Shown piece by piece: positions 35,401 through 44,802 of a DNA stretch of 64,000 bases; the stretch's first letter is position 1, and each line of letters opens with the position of its first letter. The stretch is taken from contig CANFJL010000005.1 of NCBI GenBank assembly GCA_947447525.1, positions 117,119 to 181,118 of the forward strand. The letters are read 5' to 3'. The translations under genes and the position numbers were made by a program. The notes under the pieces were generated by a model, which saw only the letters and a program-made list of their open reading frames with translations, was not told the origin of the DNA and did no database searches. Source of the stretch: Flavobacteriales bacterium (GTDB lineage Bacteria; Bacteroidota; Bacteroidia; Flavobacteriales_D; Crocinitomicaceae).

Positions 35401-37574
35401 ACAGTACCGTTTATTATTGGCGTGTTGCACTCGATGAAATTAATTTGCAATGGAAAACGAGATCCTTTCAATATATACCAGGAAAAGAGGGGTGGGGACA
35501 AGATGCTTTTCATCAGTTTACTTTTAACACTGCGCTTGGACTTAATCTTAATCCAATTAATTCCTTTAGAGAATTTATCCCTATTGAAAAACACATTACT
35601 TGTCTTACTAGAGCAATAACCACTTCACCTGGAATCTATGATAATGCTTGGTATTTGGATGACGAGCAACAAGATTATGAAATCTGTACCATGACGCCAA
35701 AGTTTCATGTTGCAGTAATTGATAAAGCAAGTTTAAGTCCCTGGGCTACGCGTTATACCTATGCCAACGGAAATGTAGCCAATCCAAATCGAAATTATGG
35801 AAATGCAAATGATAATGGCGGATGTAATGCGCGACCGATGAAGTACTTTACCTTCAATCAAAATAATCCAGCGCAAATTGATGCTTTTCAAAACATGGTC
35901 GAAAATGAAGTTCAGCAGGGGGATTATATATTAATTTACACGCCTTTAACCACACGATATGATTGGTGGAATCAATACGATGCGGGACTCTATCAAACCT
36001 TTGCAAATTTAGGAAGCGATAGTATCATTCCCGGTAGAGTGAATCGTCCCTTTATTTTTCTAACAAGAAAAGGAGATCCGAATTATGTGGTTGAAATTTT
36101 CTCTCAAAATAATGAAGATATTTTTCTAGATACTCTAATTACAGGTTCTCAACTGTTTGGTAAAGAAACTTCGCCTATAATTGGTCCTGCTGCAGAATGG
36201 AAATCTATCTTTTGGAAAATAGACCCACTTGAAACAACTCCAGGCGATTCAAGCTTATTGCATATTAATGTTTACAATCCAAACGGTGCGCTGCAATATG
36301 TCATTGACACCCTGATGTCGCCTCATGATTCTATTATTCAATTGAATAATTTGATTGATGCACAATTGTACCCTACCATTAGATTGGTAGCTGAATACTA
36401 TGATTCTCTTACACAAACTCCTGCGCAGTTGGATTTTTGGCATGTTGTATTTGCTCCAGTCCCTGAAGCTGCAATTGATGGTTCTAATGGAATCACTTGG
36501 TCAGTTGTCAATGATACTTTGCAAGAGGGAGCTACAGCAAATTTTGCAATTGATGTGAAAAATATCAGTGATTATGGGATGGATTCTCTATTGATCAATT
36601 ATTATTTGGTGGATAAAAATGAGGTGATTCACCCCATCAATTATCCTCGAAAAGGCCCTCTTCCAGCTGGAGCTATTTTGCGTGATACCTTGGAAATTCA
36701 AAGTCTTGGTTTGGTGGGTAACAACTGGCTACACATGGAGGTGAATCCATATGTGGACCCGCAGCAAGTGTTTACGGATCAACCAGAACTTACCCATATT
36801 AATAACATCTTACAATTTCCTTTCACCGTGATTTCAGAGGATTTAAATCCGATTTTGGATGTTAGTTTTGATGGGCAACATTTATTGAATAATGACATTG
36901 TTTCTCCAAGTCCTGAAATTGTGATCACTTTAAAAGATGAAAATCCTTACTTGTTAATGAGTGAAGATGCGGACACTTCCTTATTTGGTATTTATTTAAC
37001 CGATCCAGACGGCAATCAAGTTCGAGTTCCTTTTTTGGATGCCAATGGAAATACTATTATGCAATGGATTCCTGCTGAAGGGCAAAATAAAAAGTTTAAA
37101 ATTATTTATTCTGCTCAATTGGTAAAAGATGGTGTTTACACTCTTTTAGTTCAGGGGACAGATAAGTCGGGTAATTTATCAGGCGATTTATCTTATAAGA
37201 TCAACTTTGAGGTGATTCATGAAGCGGCAATAAGCAACTTTTTAAATTACCCAAATCCATTTTCAACGAGTACTCGTTTTGTATTTACCTTGACAGGAGA
37301 AGAGGTTCCTGATGACATTCAAATACAAATTATGACCATCAATGGAAGAGTAGTTCGAGAAATTGATGAATTTGAATTGGGACCTTTGCGCATCGGTAAA
37401 AATATCACCAGTTATGCTTGGGACGGTAAAGACCAGTTTGGGGATCAATTGGCCAATGGAGTTTATTTGTATCGTGTTCGCGTGAAATTGAGCGGTGAAG
37501 ACATGCGCCATATAGACTCGAAAGCAGATAACTTTTCTCAGAAAGGTTTGGGTAAAATGTATTTAATCCGTTAA
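32406..37574 (+). CDS. porU: PorU2-type type IX secretion sortase (C25 cysteine peptidase)
   Basis: A 1722-residue protein with a signal peptide (first 19 residues), an N-terminal beta domain (to about 430), a gingipain-like C25 peptidase domain (about 440-800), beta-rich repeats (about 800-1600) and a C-terminal type IX sorting domain starting around NYPNPFSTSTRF (about 1610-1722). Catalytic residues are His664 in FFGHASSS and Cys696 in ANSCYNGN. PorU cleaves sorting domains and attaches cargo to anionic LPS. This one is far longer than classical PorU (about 1100-1200), which is why the PorU2 variant is favoured. Confidence 0.85.
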   Translation: MRFVYSFFLILLSVHHISAQTYGNEWINYNQKYYSFPITQAGLYKIDAAALIAAGIPVTSFTAGNMQVFGRQKEVPLFVQDGGDNTFDPGDFLIFYADKNDGWLDSTLYDDPSWMGNPKFSLYNDTINYFFTWNSIESNQRYLNESDVDFSSYSAANFVLFEKSQSYSQAYNEGEKSSEASSSFYVNGEGWGSTMQNGNNGYTWNFSSTVFESLYQGIDAPLIHYKAVTVGASNANYTGLGNHHTQHTIGASNFVLLDTIFHGYTSVHINKFFSPNILTSNTANNFKVNIIGDLGVATDYQSINFWSFVYPRTPSFLNTNKTAFSILNASGQSKVRLSMTNINLPNPYLFVLGSVPRKIPVVQTATGIYQALIPNDLSMSNQSVLLQDASTVLNISTLVPVNGTGTFTDFSALANLDNTLLFVYQAKLSSVVQEYKVYRNSPLGGGYNVIAAETNELYQQFGGGIPKHINGIRRFAHFIYDQSTQKPLGLFLIGKGIREANVVSALSTGPGSRTSSANYSLSLVPSFGQPSCDVCITSNLNGTDKWTPLIPTGRIAVNTPEELTTYLNKVKAFELNQDPSSTYNSETKDWQKQILHFSGGSNASEQLLFQYYLNQMKSVIEDDYFGGHTQLIAKQTGNPLSPAEFQAIQDRIENGVSILNFFGHASSSVSGFDINLDEPELWNNQGKYPLLIANSCYNGNIFQSLPTKSEQFVLTPNAGVIAYLGTLSYGFTEPLNEFSNQFYRQLSRHNYGGTIGDHIQNVIDSVMNSTSSLITEATFSQMTLHGDPMLTINKHLNPEIELRDDRVVFGPENITLATDSISIDITLRNLGKSIPGDFSLQISRDFPGSSIDSNYFYVIHGIDYEKTIQIKLPFSPSIGIGLNKFNISVDLPSVVQEQYDEVNNNQILKNFNINIDGIEPILPIDFAVVPRDTLSLFASTIDPAAGVHTYRFEIDTLPTFNSGFKRYALKTELGGVKEVSWQEWIAASSNLSAPLYLTDSTVYYWRVALDEINLQWKTRSFQYIPGKEGWGQDAFHQFTFNTALGLNLNPINSFREFIPIEKHITCLTRAITTSPGIYDNAWYLDDEQQDYEICTMTPKFHVAVIDKASLSPWATRYTYANGNVANPNRNYGNANDNGGCNARPMKYFTFNQNNPAQIDAFQNMVENEVQQGDYILIYTPLTTRYDWWNQYDAGLYQTFANLGSDSIIPGRVNRPFIFLTRKGDPNYVVEIFSQNNEDIFLDTLITGSQLFGKETSPIIGPAAEWKSIFWKIDPLETTPGDSSLLHINVYNPNGALQYVIDTLMSPHDSIIQLNNLIDAQLYPTIRLVAEYYDSLTQTPAQLDFWHVVFAPVPEAAIDGSNGITWSVVNDTLQEGATANFAIDVKNISDYGMDSLLINYYLVDKNEVIHPINYPRKGPLPAGAILRDTLEIQSLGLVGNNWLHMEVNPYVDPQQVFTDQPELTHINNILQFPFTVISEDLNPILDVSFDGQHLLNNDIVSPSPEIVITLKDENPYLLMSEDADTSLFGIYLTDPDGNQVRVPFLDANGNTIMQWIPAEGQNKKFKIIYSAQLVKDGVYTLLVQGTDKSGNLSGDLSYKINFEVIHEAAISNFLNYPNPFSTSTRFVFTLTGEEVPDDIQIQIMTINGRVVREIDEFELGPLRIGKNITSYAWDGKDQFGDQLANGVYLYRVRVKLSGEDMRHIDSKADNFSQKGLGKMYLIR

Positions 37575-38803
37575 AAGAATTTACAACTAATTATAGCGGT
37601 ATCATCACCATAATTGAGTATCCCTCTCCACTCATCCAGCTTTGAAAAAATGATGTTATTCATGTCTTCCATTTTCAAGGGTGCGTAGGCTTGAATATTT
37701 TTGATTAAGCGCTCTACACCAAATTGTTCTCCCTCTTCATTTTCAATTTCTACAACACCGTCGGTAAACAAAACTAAAGTCGAATTATTAGGAACAGTTA
37801 GTTTACCTATATTGATACTCGGCAATTCGTCTAGCATTCCTAATCCAATGCATCCTTGATTGAGTGCTTGACTCTTTCTCCCCATCAACAACAATGGATG
37901 GTTGTGTCCGGCATTGATATAGGTCATTTTTCTGCTGTGTGCATTATAATGTGCGAGGAAGAAAGTGATAAATTTTTCACCTTTGGCATTGCGCATTACT
38001 TTCTTATTGAGTTCTTCGATCAAAAAGGACAATTCGTAGCGTTGGTATTTGAATAAAGTTCTTACGGTCGCTTGAAAATTAGCCATTAATAAGGCTGCGC
38101 TTATTCCTTTCCCTGAAACATCGGCGATACAAATGATATATTCATCATCACCTAATGGAATAAAATCATAGTAATCACCACCAATGGCATGTCTTGGAAT
38201 ATATTTGGCAGAGATGTCCATTTTTCTATCCGAAGGCAAGTCGGAAGGGAATAGTAGTTTCTGTAATGCAGAAGCAACCTCTAAATCTTTTGAAATTAAT
38301 TCTTTTACGATATTACTCTTTACCAATCTTTTATTCTCGATCGCCACTGCGATAATATTGGTAAGTGTTTGCGCGAAACTCAAATGAACCTCTTTGTCAT
38401 TAATGTCTTTTCGATTTTCTTGTACTTCGGCAAGTAATAAAAACGCTAGAGGTTTCCCTAAATGAAGTACAGGAAGAATAACATCAAACTCTTTTAATAA
38501 AGTGGAATTCGAAGCTGCTAGAAGGGTTGTTTCTTTAAATCTCAATAAATCTGGCAGGTGATCATCAAGCGTTATTTTTCCCTTATAACCTATTTTTTTA
38601 ATGCACTGCCAACCTTCTTGCTGAATAAAGAGTACAAATTTCCTATAACTTAATTGTTCTTTTAGGATAAAAGAATAAATATTAAGCAGTTGTTCGGTGC
38701 TTAGATTATCATTTATTGCTGAGGTAATTTCTAAGAGCGAGTTGAGTTTTATTTCTTGTAAAGAAATCTGTTGGTTGAGATGAAGTGTATTGGATTCCGT
38801 CAT
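37571..38803 (-). CDS. GAF-PP2C (SpoIIE/RsbU-like) serine phosphatase
   Basis: A 410-residue protein with an N-terminal GAF-like domain (about residues 15-165) and a PP2C domain (about 195-410). PP2C motifs are AIGGDYYDFIPLGDDEYIIC, DVSGKGISAALLMANF, INAGHNHPLLL, FTDGVVEIENEEGEQFG and GDDTAIISC. Such proteins free an anti-sigma antagonist from phosphate; its partners are not in this window. Its stop overlaps the porU stop by four bases, convergent. It begins four bases before the end of lpxD upstream, so it is co-transcribed. Confidence 0.9.
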   Translation of the reverse strand: MTESNTLHLNQQISLQEIKLNSLLEITSAINDNLSTEQLLNIYSFILKEQLSYRKFVLFIQQEGWQCIKKIGYKGKITLDDHLPDLLRFKETTLLAASNSTLLKEFDVILPVLHLGKPLAFLLLAEVQENRKDINDKEVHLSFAQTLTNIIAVAIENKRLVKSNIVKELISKDLEVASALQKLLFPSDLPSDRKMDISAKYIPRHAIGGDYYDFIPLGDDEYIICIADVSGKGISAALLMANFQATVRTLFKYQRYELSFLIEELNKKVMRNAKGEKFITFFLAHYNAHSRKMTYINAGHNHPLLLMGRKSQALNQGCIGLGMLDELPSINIGKLTVPNNSTLVLFTDGVVEIENEEGEQFGVERLIKNIQAYAPLKMEDMNNIIFSKLDEWRGILNYGDDTAIISCKFF

Positions 38804-39705
38804 CTTTGTTCCTCTAAAAATTTTGGTAAATTTCTCAAGGCTGCCATTTCTTTAAATTTCACCTTTACCTCACCGCAAGGACTTCCAAAATAAGTTCCAT
38901 TAGCAGCCAAATCTTTAGAGACGCCACTTTGTGCTAATAAGGTCACTTTATCTCCGATCGAAACGCCACTGGCAATTCCAACTTGACCCCAAAGCGTTAC
39001 TTCATTCCCAATTTTCACGCACCCTGCAATGCCAACTTGAGCAGCAATCAAGCAATTTTCTCCAATTTGTGTGTCGTGACCCACTTGAACAAGGTTGTCA
39101 ATTTTACTTCCTTTTCCAATGCGGGTAATTCCCGTAACTCCTCTGTCAATAGTGCAGGAAGCACCGATTTCAACATTACTTTCGATGTGCACCATTCCGC
39201 AAGAATTCAAGCGGGTGAAAGCGCCTTCTTTTTTTTGATAGTAAAAAGCATCATGTCCAATAACTGTATTGGCTCCAATGATCACGTTATCTTCAATAAT
39301 GCAATTGTCTAGAATACAAACTCCAGGAAATAAGGTGATGTTTTTGCCAAGTTGTACATTCTTTCCGATAAAAACATTGGGAAACGTTACCGTTTCTTCT
39401 GAATTTTTTGAGTCAGATTTATTGGAAAAATAAAGAATGAGTTGATTAAATGCTTCAAAAGGTTTTGGATGAATCAGCAGTGATTTCCCTTCTGGGAATT
39501 CCGTTTCTACATCGATTAATATGCTTGTAGCGGCAGATTGCAGTGCCTTTTCATAATATTTTGGATGGTCAACAAAAACCAGATCACCTTCCTCAACCAT
39601 ATGAATTTCATTGATTCCAGTAACTATTTGCGCCTCATCTCCACGAAAGCCACAGCCAAGTATTTCGGCGATTTGTTTCAGTGTATGAGGTACTTCTAAT
39701 TTCAT
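38800..39705 (-). CDS. lpxD: UDP-3-O-acylglucosamine N-acyltransferase
   Basis: A 301-residue left-handed beta-helix acyltransferase that adds the second (amide) hydroxy-acyl chain in lipid A synthesis. It has the N-terminal uridine-binding domain (about 1-95) and hexapeptide repeats from about residue 105, including IGANTVIGHDAFYYQKK (catalytic His region) and VQVGHDTQIGENCLIAAQVG. The ATG at 39705 is chosen; the frame extends back seven codons. Bacteroidota commonly have more than one LpxD-like gene, so it might be a paralogue. Confidence 0.88.
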   Translation of the reverse strand: MKLEVPHTLKQIAEILGCGFRGDEAQIVTGINEIHMVEEGDLVFVDHPKYYEKALQSAATSILIDVETEFPEGKSLLIHPKPFEAFNQLILYFSNKSDSKNSEETVTFPNVFIGKNVQLGKNITLFPGVCILDNCIIEDNVIIGANTVIGHDAFYYQKKEGAFTRLNSCGMVHIESNVEIGASCTIDRGVTGITRIGKGSKIDNLVQVGHDTQIGENCLIAAQVGIAGCVKIGNEVTLWGQVGIASGVSIGDKVTLLAQSGVSKDLAANGTYFGSPCGEVKVKFKEMAALRNLPKFLEEQR

Positions 39706-39876
39706 GGTGGATAGTGTCTTTTGCAAATTTAAGCAACAATTCCACCACTTAAATTTAGGTCATCTGTAGTTATCACCCTACCTTTGTTAAAATACCCACT
39801 AAAAATGTTGCGCTAATTTATTGTAGTTTAAAAAGAATTACCTAAATTCGCAGTCCGATTTGATAAATACAAAAAG

Positions 39877-40131
39877 ATGAGAAACGAAATTCACCCAGAA
39901 GATTACAGACCTGTTGTTTTTAAAGACATGTCAAATGACTATGCATTTATTTGCCCTTCTTGCGCATCCTCAAGAGAAACAATACTTTGGGAAGATGGAA
40001 AAGAATATCCATTAGTGAAATTAGATATTTCTCATAAATCACATCCATTCTTCACAGGTATCGCTCAGTTCGTGGATACTGCAGGTAGAATTGACAAATT
40101 CAAAAACCGTTATGGTCGTCATATGAAATAA
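39877..40131 (+). CDS. rpmE2: 50S ribosomal protein L31 (type B-like)
   Basis: An 84-residue L31 with the type B pattern IHPEDYRPVVFKDMSN, KEYPLVKLDISHKSHPFFTG and KNRYGR. Unlike usual type B proteins it has a CPSC pair at residues 26-29 in the place of the normal non-Cys stretch, but no second pair to complete a zinc site. Single gene with a terminator right after it. L31B usually replaces the zinc form of L31 when zinc is scarce. Confidence 0.9.
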   Translation: MRNEIHPEDYRPVVFKDMSNDYAFICPSCASSRETILWEDGKEYPLVKLDISHKSHPFFTGIAQFVDTAGRIDKFKNRYGRHMK

Positions 40132-40151
40132 TCAATGACTTAAGATATACG

Positions 40152-40180
40152 AGCCTCTTTTTTTAAAGGGGCTTTTTTTT
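40152..40180 (+). terminator. intrinsic terminator after rpmE2
   Basis: AGCCTC (40152-40157) pairs with GGGGCT (40168-40173), one G-U pair included, followed by a run of T to 40180. A T-rich loop separates the arms. Confidence 0.75.
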
Positions 40181-40185
40181 GCTGA

Positions 40186-41133
40186 TTATTTTGCTGTTGC
40201 TCTTTCTAAACGATCGTTGATGGTGCTTCCAAGATCAAAATCTGGAAATTTTTCGATGAAGAGTTGTGCATATCCTTGATGGTCTAATGCATGTAAGGTG
40301 CTGTAAAGTTTTCGAGCAGCTTCTTTTAGATCCCCTTGATTACTTAAAATCACGACAGTACTTGAGTTAAATTTTTCTGGCACTTCCTTGTAAAAAATGT
40401 ATGCCGCATTGTCATCGACAGGTGATTCAGGATGATAAAAACTCAAAGGAGTTTCTGGAGCATAATGATGTTTAACCATTCCGCTGGCAAAAGTTTGCAC
40501 TTCTTTATTTTTAATTTTCGGAATATAGCCTAAATGCAGTGTCAATTCTTCCAGCGTAATTCCACCCAAGCGATAAACAACAACTTCACCATTTTCTGCT
40601 CCGATAATGGTAGATTCAAGACCAAAAGCGCAGGAACCTCCTTCTAGAATACATTCAATTTTTCCACCCAATTCATGCAATACATGTTGACTGGTAGTCG
40701 GACTAATACTTCCATATCGATTAGCGCTCGGAGCTGCTAGGGGAAAAGGAAGATCCATAAGTAAAGCTTGTAAAACAGGATGTGCAGGAACTCTTATTGC
40801 CACGCGATCATGTCCCGCCGTAATTAAAGGAGAAACCAAATTGCTTTTAGGTAACAGAACAGTTAATGGTCCTGGCCAAAATACAGCGCATAATGAAGAA
40901 AGGGCCTCTGGAAATTCTGTGATGTAATTTTGTGTTGCCTCTTGAGAGGAGAAATGTAGAATTAATGGATTTGCATTGGGTCTTTGCTTTGCATCAAATA
41001 TTTTTTGAATGGCAATTTCATTGGTCCCATCTCCCGCTAAACCATATACGGTTTCAGTAGGCACTGCAACTAAATCACCTTGAATTAATAGCGCTCTTGC
41101 AATCTCAATATTTTCTGTAACAATCGTTTTCAC
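40186..41133 (-). CDS. sua5: L-threonylcarbamoyladenylate synthase (Sua5/TsaC family)
   Basis: A 315-residue enzyme that makes threonylcarbamoyl-AMP for t6A37 in ANN-decoding tRNAs. N-terminal YrdC-like domain (about 1-200) shows GDLVAVPTETVYGLAGDGTN, PGPLTVLLPKSN and AAPSANRYGSISPT; a C-terminal Sua5 domain (about 205-315) follows. It stands alone, convergent with rpmE2. Confidence 0.92.
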   Translation of the reverse strand: MKTIVTENIEIARALLIQGDLVAVPTETVYGLAGDGTNEIAIQKIFDAKQRPNANPLILHFSSQEATQNYITEFPEALSSLCAVFWPGPLTVLLPKSNLVSPLITAGHDRVAIRVPAHPVLQALLMDLPFPLAAPSANRYGSISPTTSQHVLHELGGKIECILEGGSCAFGLESTIIGAENGEVVVYRLGGITLEELTLHLGYIPKIKNKEVQTFASGMVKHHYAPETPLSFYHPESPVDDNAAYIFYKEVPEKFNSSTVVILSNQGDLKEAARKLYSTLHALDHQGYAQLFIEKFPDFDLGSTINDRLERATAK

Positions 41134-41240
41134 ATTACAAATTTAGCAAAAGCAAAGATTGAATTAATTTATTGTTTCAATTAGTTTCTAATTGTAATTT
41201 CTTGCTTACCTTTGTCTTGTTTATAATAATTCTAAATAAG

Positions 41241-41915
41241 ATGTCGGTCATCATCGCAGATAGTAATGATATTGTTCGAATAGGTTTAAGGACCTTATTA
41301 TCGAATGACCCTCAAATTCAGATTGTCGGTGACGCCAAAAATAATGAAGAATTACTTTCCTTAATCAGTTCATTTGAAACACGAACTATTTTAATTGATT
41401 TCACTTCATTTGGTTTCTCCATCGATATTATTTCTAAAATCCATCAATTAAACAAAGACATCAGTTTTGTTGCTATAACACCTGATCAAAGTGCACAGAC
41501 CTTAGTAGATGCCTTGCGCATTGGGGTGAGTAGTTATGTGAAAAAGGATTGTGATTTAGCAGAAATACTTGATGCTGTTAAGGAAACTCAAAAAGGCAAT
41601 CGATATTTTTGCGGACAAATTTTAGAGACCATTCAAAAGGCAAATATCGATATTCAGGATTTAGATATGGAAGGATTCACTTGTGAGGCAGTAGTTTTGA
41701 CAGCAAGAGAGAGTGAAATTATCATATTAATAGCGGAAGGACTTACCAATATTCAAATTGCCACCAATTTGTTTTTAAGCAATCATACCGTAAATACGCA
41801 TCGTAAAAATATCATGGCCAAGTTGGGTGTAAAAAATACTGCTGGGATTGTGATGTATGCTGTTAAAACTGAGCTGGTAATGCCGAATAAATTCCTATTT
41901 GCTCCGACTATTTAA
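41241..41915 (+). CDS. LuxR-type response regulator (NarL/FixJ family)
   Basis: A 224-residue two-domain regulator. The receiver domain (about residues 1-120) has the phosphorylatable Asp53 in TILIDF, acidic residues D7 and D10, and Lys104 in SYVKKD. The C-terminal LuxR DNA-binding domain (about 150-215) has LTARESEIIILIAEGLTNIQIA and SNHTVNTHRKNIMAKLGVKN. No sensor kinase is adjacent. The ATG at 41241 is used; the upstream frame to 41172 starts with a hydrophobic stretch not seen in the family. A TACCTTTG box at 41207-41214 is a candidate -7. Confidence 0.9.
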   Translation: MSVIIADSNDIVRIGLRTLLSNDPQIQIVGDAKNNEELLSLISSFETRTILIDFTSFGFSIDIISKIHQLNKDISFVAITPDQSAQTLVDALRIGVSSYVKKDCDLAEILDAVKETQKGNRYFCGQILETIQKANIDIQDLDMEGFTCEAVVLTARESEIIILIAEGLTNIQIATNLFLSNHTVNTHRKNIMAKLGVKNTAGIVMYAVKTELVMPNKFLFAPTI

Positions 41916-44541
41916 TCTTACAAATTAGCTTTAAGTTGAACCTTCTTTGGGTTAAGTAATTTGGAATAGCATAATATTTTCCCTCAATATCTTGAATCCA
42001 TTGTTTCGACAAGACATTATTGATACCAAGCAGATTAAAGATCTCAAAAGATAATACGGCATCAGAAAAAGTATTGGACCAAAATGTCTTTTTCCCACTG
42101 GGTTTATCTGAAATTAAATCATACGAAAGTCCTAAATCGACTCTAAAGTAGGACTTCATGCGCAAGGTATCTTTATATCTGGTATGATCTGGTGGACCAT
42201 AAGGTAACCTAGAGGCAAATTGTAATCCCATCTGAACCGTAAAATTTTCCAATCCAGGCATTTGATCCTGTACCAAAGCCCCAAAATTAAAAAGTTGATC
42301 TGTTGGTCTCGGAATATAACCGGGGAAAATAGTGGCGCTGTCCACAACTGTTTGGTCGGTGCTGTATCCAAAAATTATTTTTTCACCTGCGGCATTGTAA
42401 TATTCCTTGTAATAATCATCTAGAAGATTCTCCTTAGTCGACATCAATCCAAACTTAAAGAAAGATTCAATTCCAGGCACAAATTCACCGTGAACATTGA
42501 CATCTAAACCATAAGCATAAGCAATGGCATTGTTTTCTGCATAATATCTCGTGCGCACATTTTCTATTTCATAAGGGTTCACATCCCACAAATACTTGTA
42601 GTACAATTCTCCACTTAATTTAAAAGGCATATCGCGATTCCACATATTAAAATAAAAGTCTGTTCCAGCAACAAAGTGAAAAGATTTTTGAGATTTTACA
42701 TTCGTATTTAGATTTCCTTCGATGGTTCTAAATTCGCGATAAAAAGGAGGTTGATAATAAAGTCCAGTAGCCAATCGATAACTTAAACGGCGCTTCATGA
42801 CTTGGCCATTTTTAACTAAGAATGCACGCGGGTAAAAGGTAAGTGCAGCACGGGGCGTTAAGTAGAATTCTTTGTTCACCGTAGTATAGCCACTTCTTAA
42901 TCCAAGGGAAAGCGCCCATTTTTTAGTGATTTCAGATAATGTGTCTAGGTAGTTCACACTTGTTTTTACATCATTAATTCTAATTTTTTTAGTGACTTTC
43001 ACTTCTTGGTTTCTTAAAGTATTTGCCCAACTCAAATTCCATTGAGCGAAACCTGTGATGCGTTCCCCTTTTAGGTTGAGATTACTTTTAATGGTTTCAA
43101 ATAATTGCACTTCATTCGGACTGTTCTGAGGAACACTGTATCCTGCAGAATCAATCATTTTCCATTCACTTAATACATCTGTGAATTGATCATATTGAAA
43201 ATTTGCACCCCATTTCAGCGTAGAGCTTTTGTAATGGCTCTTTTCAAAATCTGTGTAATTCGCATAAAAACGATGCTCTCCTTGGTGGTAAACATTGCTA
43301 ATGGTGGCGTTGAGTTGATTGCGTGCATGGTTCAAAAAGGAGCCAATTCCAAGAACTGCGATGGAATCACCGTAAGATTCTTTAGAAGGATCCGTTTCTA
43401 ATTCGTTGATATAATACTGTCCTTGAATATCAAAAAATTCTCTTTCATTCGAATTGAACACTGTGGTATAGAAATCTAGGTCCGTATTTTTAGTGGGTTT
43501 ATATTTGAGCGCAAGTCCCCCCATCATCGTTTGAAATCGCGTGCTTTCTTTTCCATCAAAATAAATACGGAACGAATATGCTTCATTTGCAGTACCGAAA
43601 TCTGTCACAGATGTTTGTGGACTAAACTGGTAGTCATTGGAAGAAAAATGTCCTAAAACAGAAAAAGTTAATTTGGGATTTATCTCATAATTGGTAAGCA
43701 ATTGAGCATCCATAAAGACAGGATTATAACTGCCTTTCGTGGGTAATGAATTCAAAAGATAACCGTTAGCCCGGTAGCGTGCTCCTACTAAATAATTGAA
43801 TTTTTTATTTACGGCCTCTTCCACATGCGCTTCCACGCCTAAAAGAGACAATAGGGCAGAGGCTTTAAATTTGGATGGTGTTTTATAAGTGATGTCCAAT
43901 ACAGAGCTCAATTTATCGCCATATTGCGCATCAAACCCACCTGCTGAAAAGCGTACAGACTCCACCAACGCTGAGTGAATAAAACTCATTCCTTCTTGTT
44001 GGCCACTGCGTGTAAGGAATGGACGGTAGACCATAAACCCATTTACATACACTAGATTTTCGTCGTAATTTCCACCGCGAACATTATAGTTGCTGGTAAG
44101 TTCATTATTTGAAACTGCTGCTGTAACTAAAGTTAATGTCTTTTCGACCGTGGCGATGCGTTGATGATCCAACATCGGCAATCTATCTAGGATAAAGGGA
44201 TCGTCTTTTGATTTTAGAATGGTTACGCCTCTTTCTTGTTGAATTGGAAAGCGAATGGCTTGCATTTTTATTGAAGGCTGCTGATTATATACAACAGTCC
44301 TTTTTTCTTTGTATTTATCAATCGTAAAAGTGATCAAAAGCGTGTCGAACAGCGCTATTTTGGCACGAAATATTCCAAGTGAATCTGTAAAAATGTTTAA
44401 GGGTGGCGTGCTATTCAGTTGGACTACTACATTTTCAATAGGATTCCCTTTTTTATCGATGCAACTCCCAGTAATATCAACCTGTTGGGCACTCAAAAAT
44501 AGGGGTAAAGCAATAAAAATAAAAAAGTAGCAATACTTCAT
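41908..44541 (-). CDS. TonB-dependent receptor with carboxypeptidase-like N-terminal domain
   Basis: An 877-residue outer-membrane receptor. A signal peptide is followed by a carboxypeptidase-regulatory-like domain (about residues 20-105, DITGSCIDKKGNPIENV), a plug domain (about 115-235: NELTSNYNVRGGNYDENLVYVNGF and the AGGFDAQYGDKLSSVLDI lock) and a 22-strand barrel ending in FNLKLICKIK. It would import a ligand with the energy of ExbB-ExbD-TonB; no SusD-like partner is adjacent, so a carbohydrate role is less likely. The ATG at 44541 is the best start. Confidence 0.9.
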   Translation of the reverse strand: MKYCYFFIFIALPLFLSAQQVDITGSCIDKKGNPIENVVVQLNSTPPLNIFTDSLGIFRAKIALFDTLLITFTIDKYKEKRTVVYNQQPSIKMQAIRFPIQQERGVTILKSKDDPFILDRLPMLDHQRIATVEKTLTLVTAAVSNNELTSNYNVRGGNYDENLVYVNGFMVYRPFLTRSGQQEGMSFIHSALVESVRFSAGGFDAQYGDKLSSVLDITYKTPSKFKASALLSLLGVEAHVEEAVNKKFNYLVGARYRANGYLLNSLPTKGSYNPVFMDAQLLTNYEINPKLTFSVLGHFSSNDYQFSPQTSVTDFGTANEAYSFRIYFDGKESTRFQTMMGGLALKYKPTKNTDLDFYTTVFNSNEREFFDIQGQYYINELETDPSKESYGDSIAVLGIGSFLNHARNQLNATISNVYHQGEHRFYANYTDFEKSHYKSSTLKWGANFQYDQFTDVLSEWKMIDSAGYSVPQNSPNEVQLFETIKSNLNLKGERITGFAQWNLSWANTLRNQEVKVTKKIRINDVKTSVNYLDTLSEITKKWALSLGLRSGYTTVNKEFYLTPRAALTFYPRAFLVKNGQVMKRRLSYRLATGLYYQPPFYREFRTIEGNLNTNVKSQKSFHFVAGTDFYFNMWNRDMPFKLSGELYYKYLWDVNPYEIENVRTRYYAENNAIAYAYGLDVNVHGEFVPGIESFFKFGLMSTKENLLDDYYKEYYNAAGEKIIFGYSTDQTVVDSATIFPGYIPRPTDQLFNFGALVQDQMPGLENFTVQMGLQFASRLPYGPPDHTRYKDTLRMKSYFRVDLGLSYDLISDKPSGKKTFWSNTFSDAVLSFEIFNLLGINNVLSKQWIQDIEGKYYAIPNYLTQRRFNLKLICKIK

Positions 44542-44758
44542 AGGTAACAAAGATAATCCTTAACGATGTATGTGGAAATTTATTCTTTACAATTTATCCT
44601 TTTTGCCCTATGGATTCTTTTTTAATATGTTGAATTAATAGCCTTAGAGGGATTAATTTTCTCTTGTCTTTTTTCATTTTTATCTATTGCCTTTGGCCTA
44701 ATATAAATAATCTCAACTGCGAGCTGCGCTTTCCTCTTTTAAAAAAATAGCGTAATAC

Positions 44759-44790
44759 TTGTTCAAATAAGAGAGAAATCATTATATTTG
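44759..44790 (+). promoter_or_regulatory. promoter of tRNA-His
   Basis: TTG at 44759-44761, a 21-base gap, then TATATTTG at 44783-44790, a good -7 box 12 bases before the tRNA. Confidence 0.65.
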
Positions 44791-44802
44791 CACTCGTTAA
44801 AT

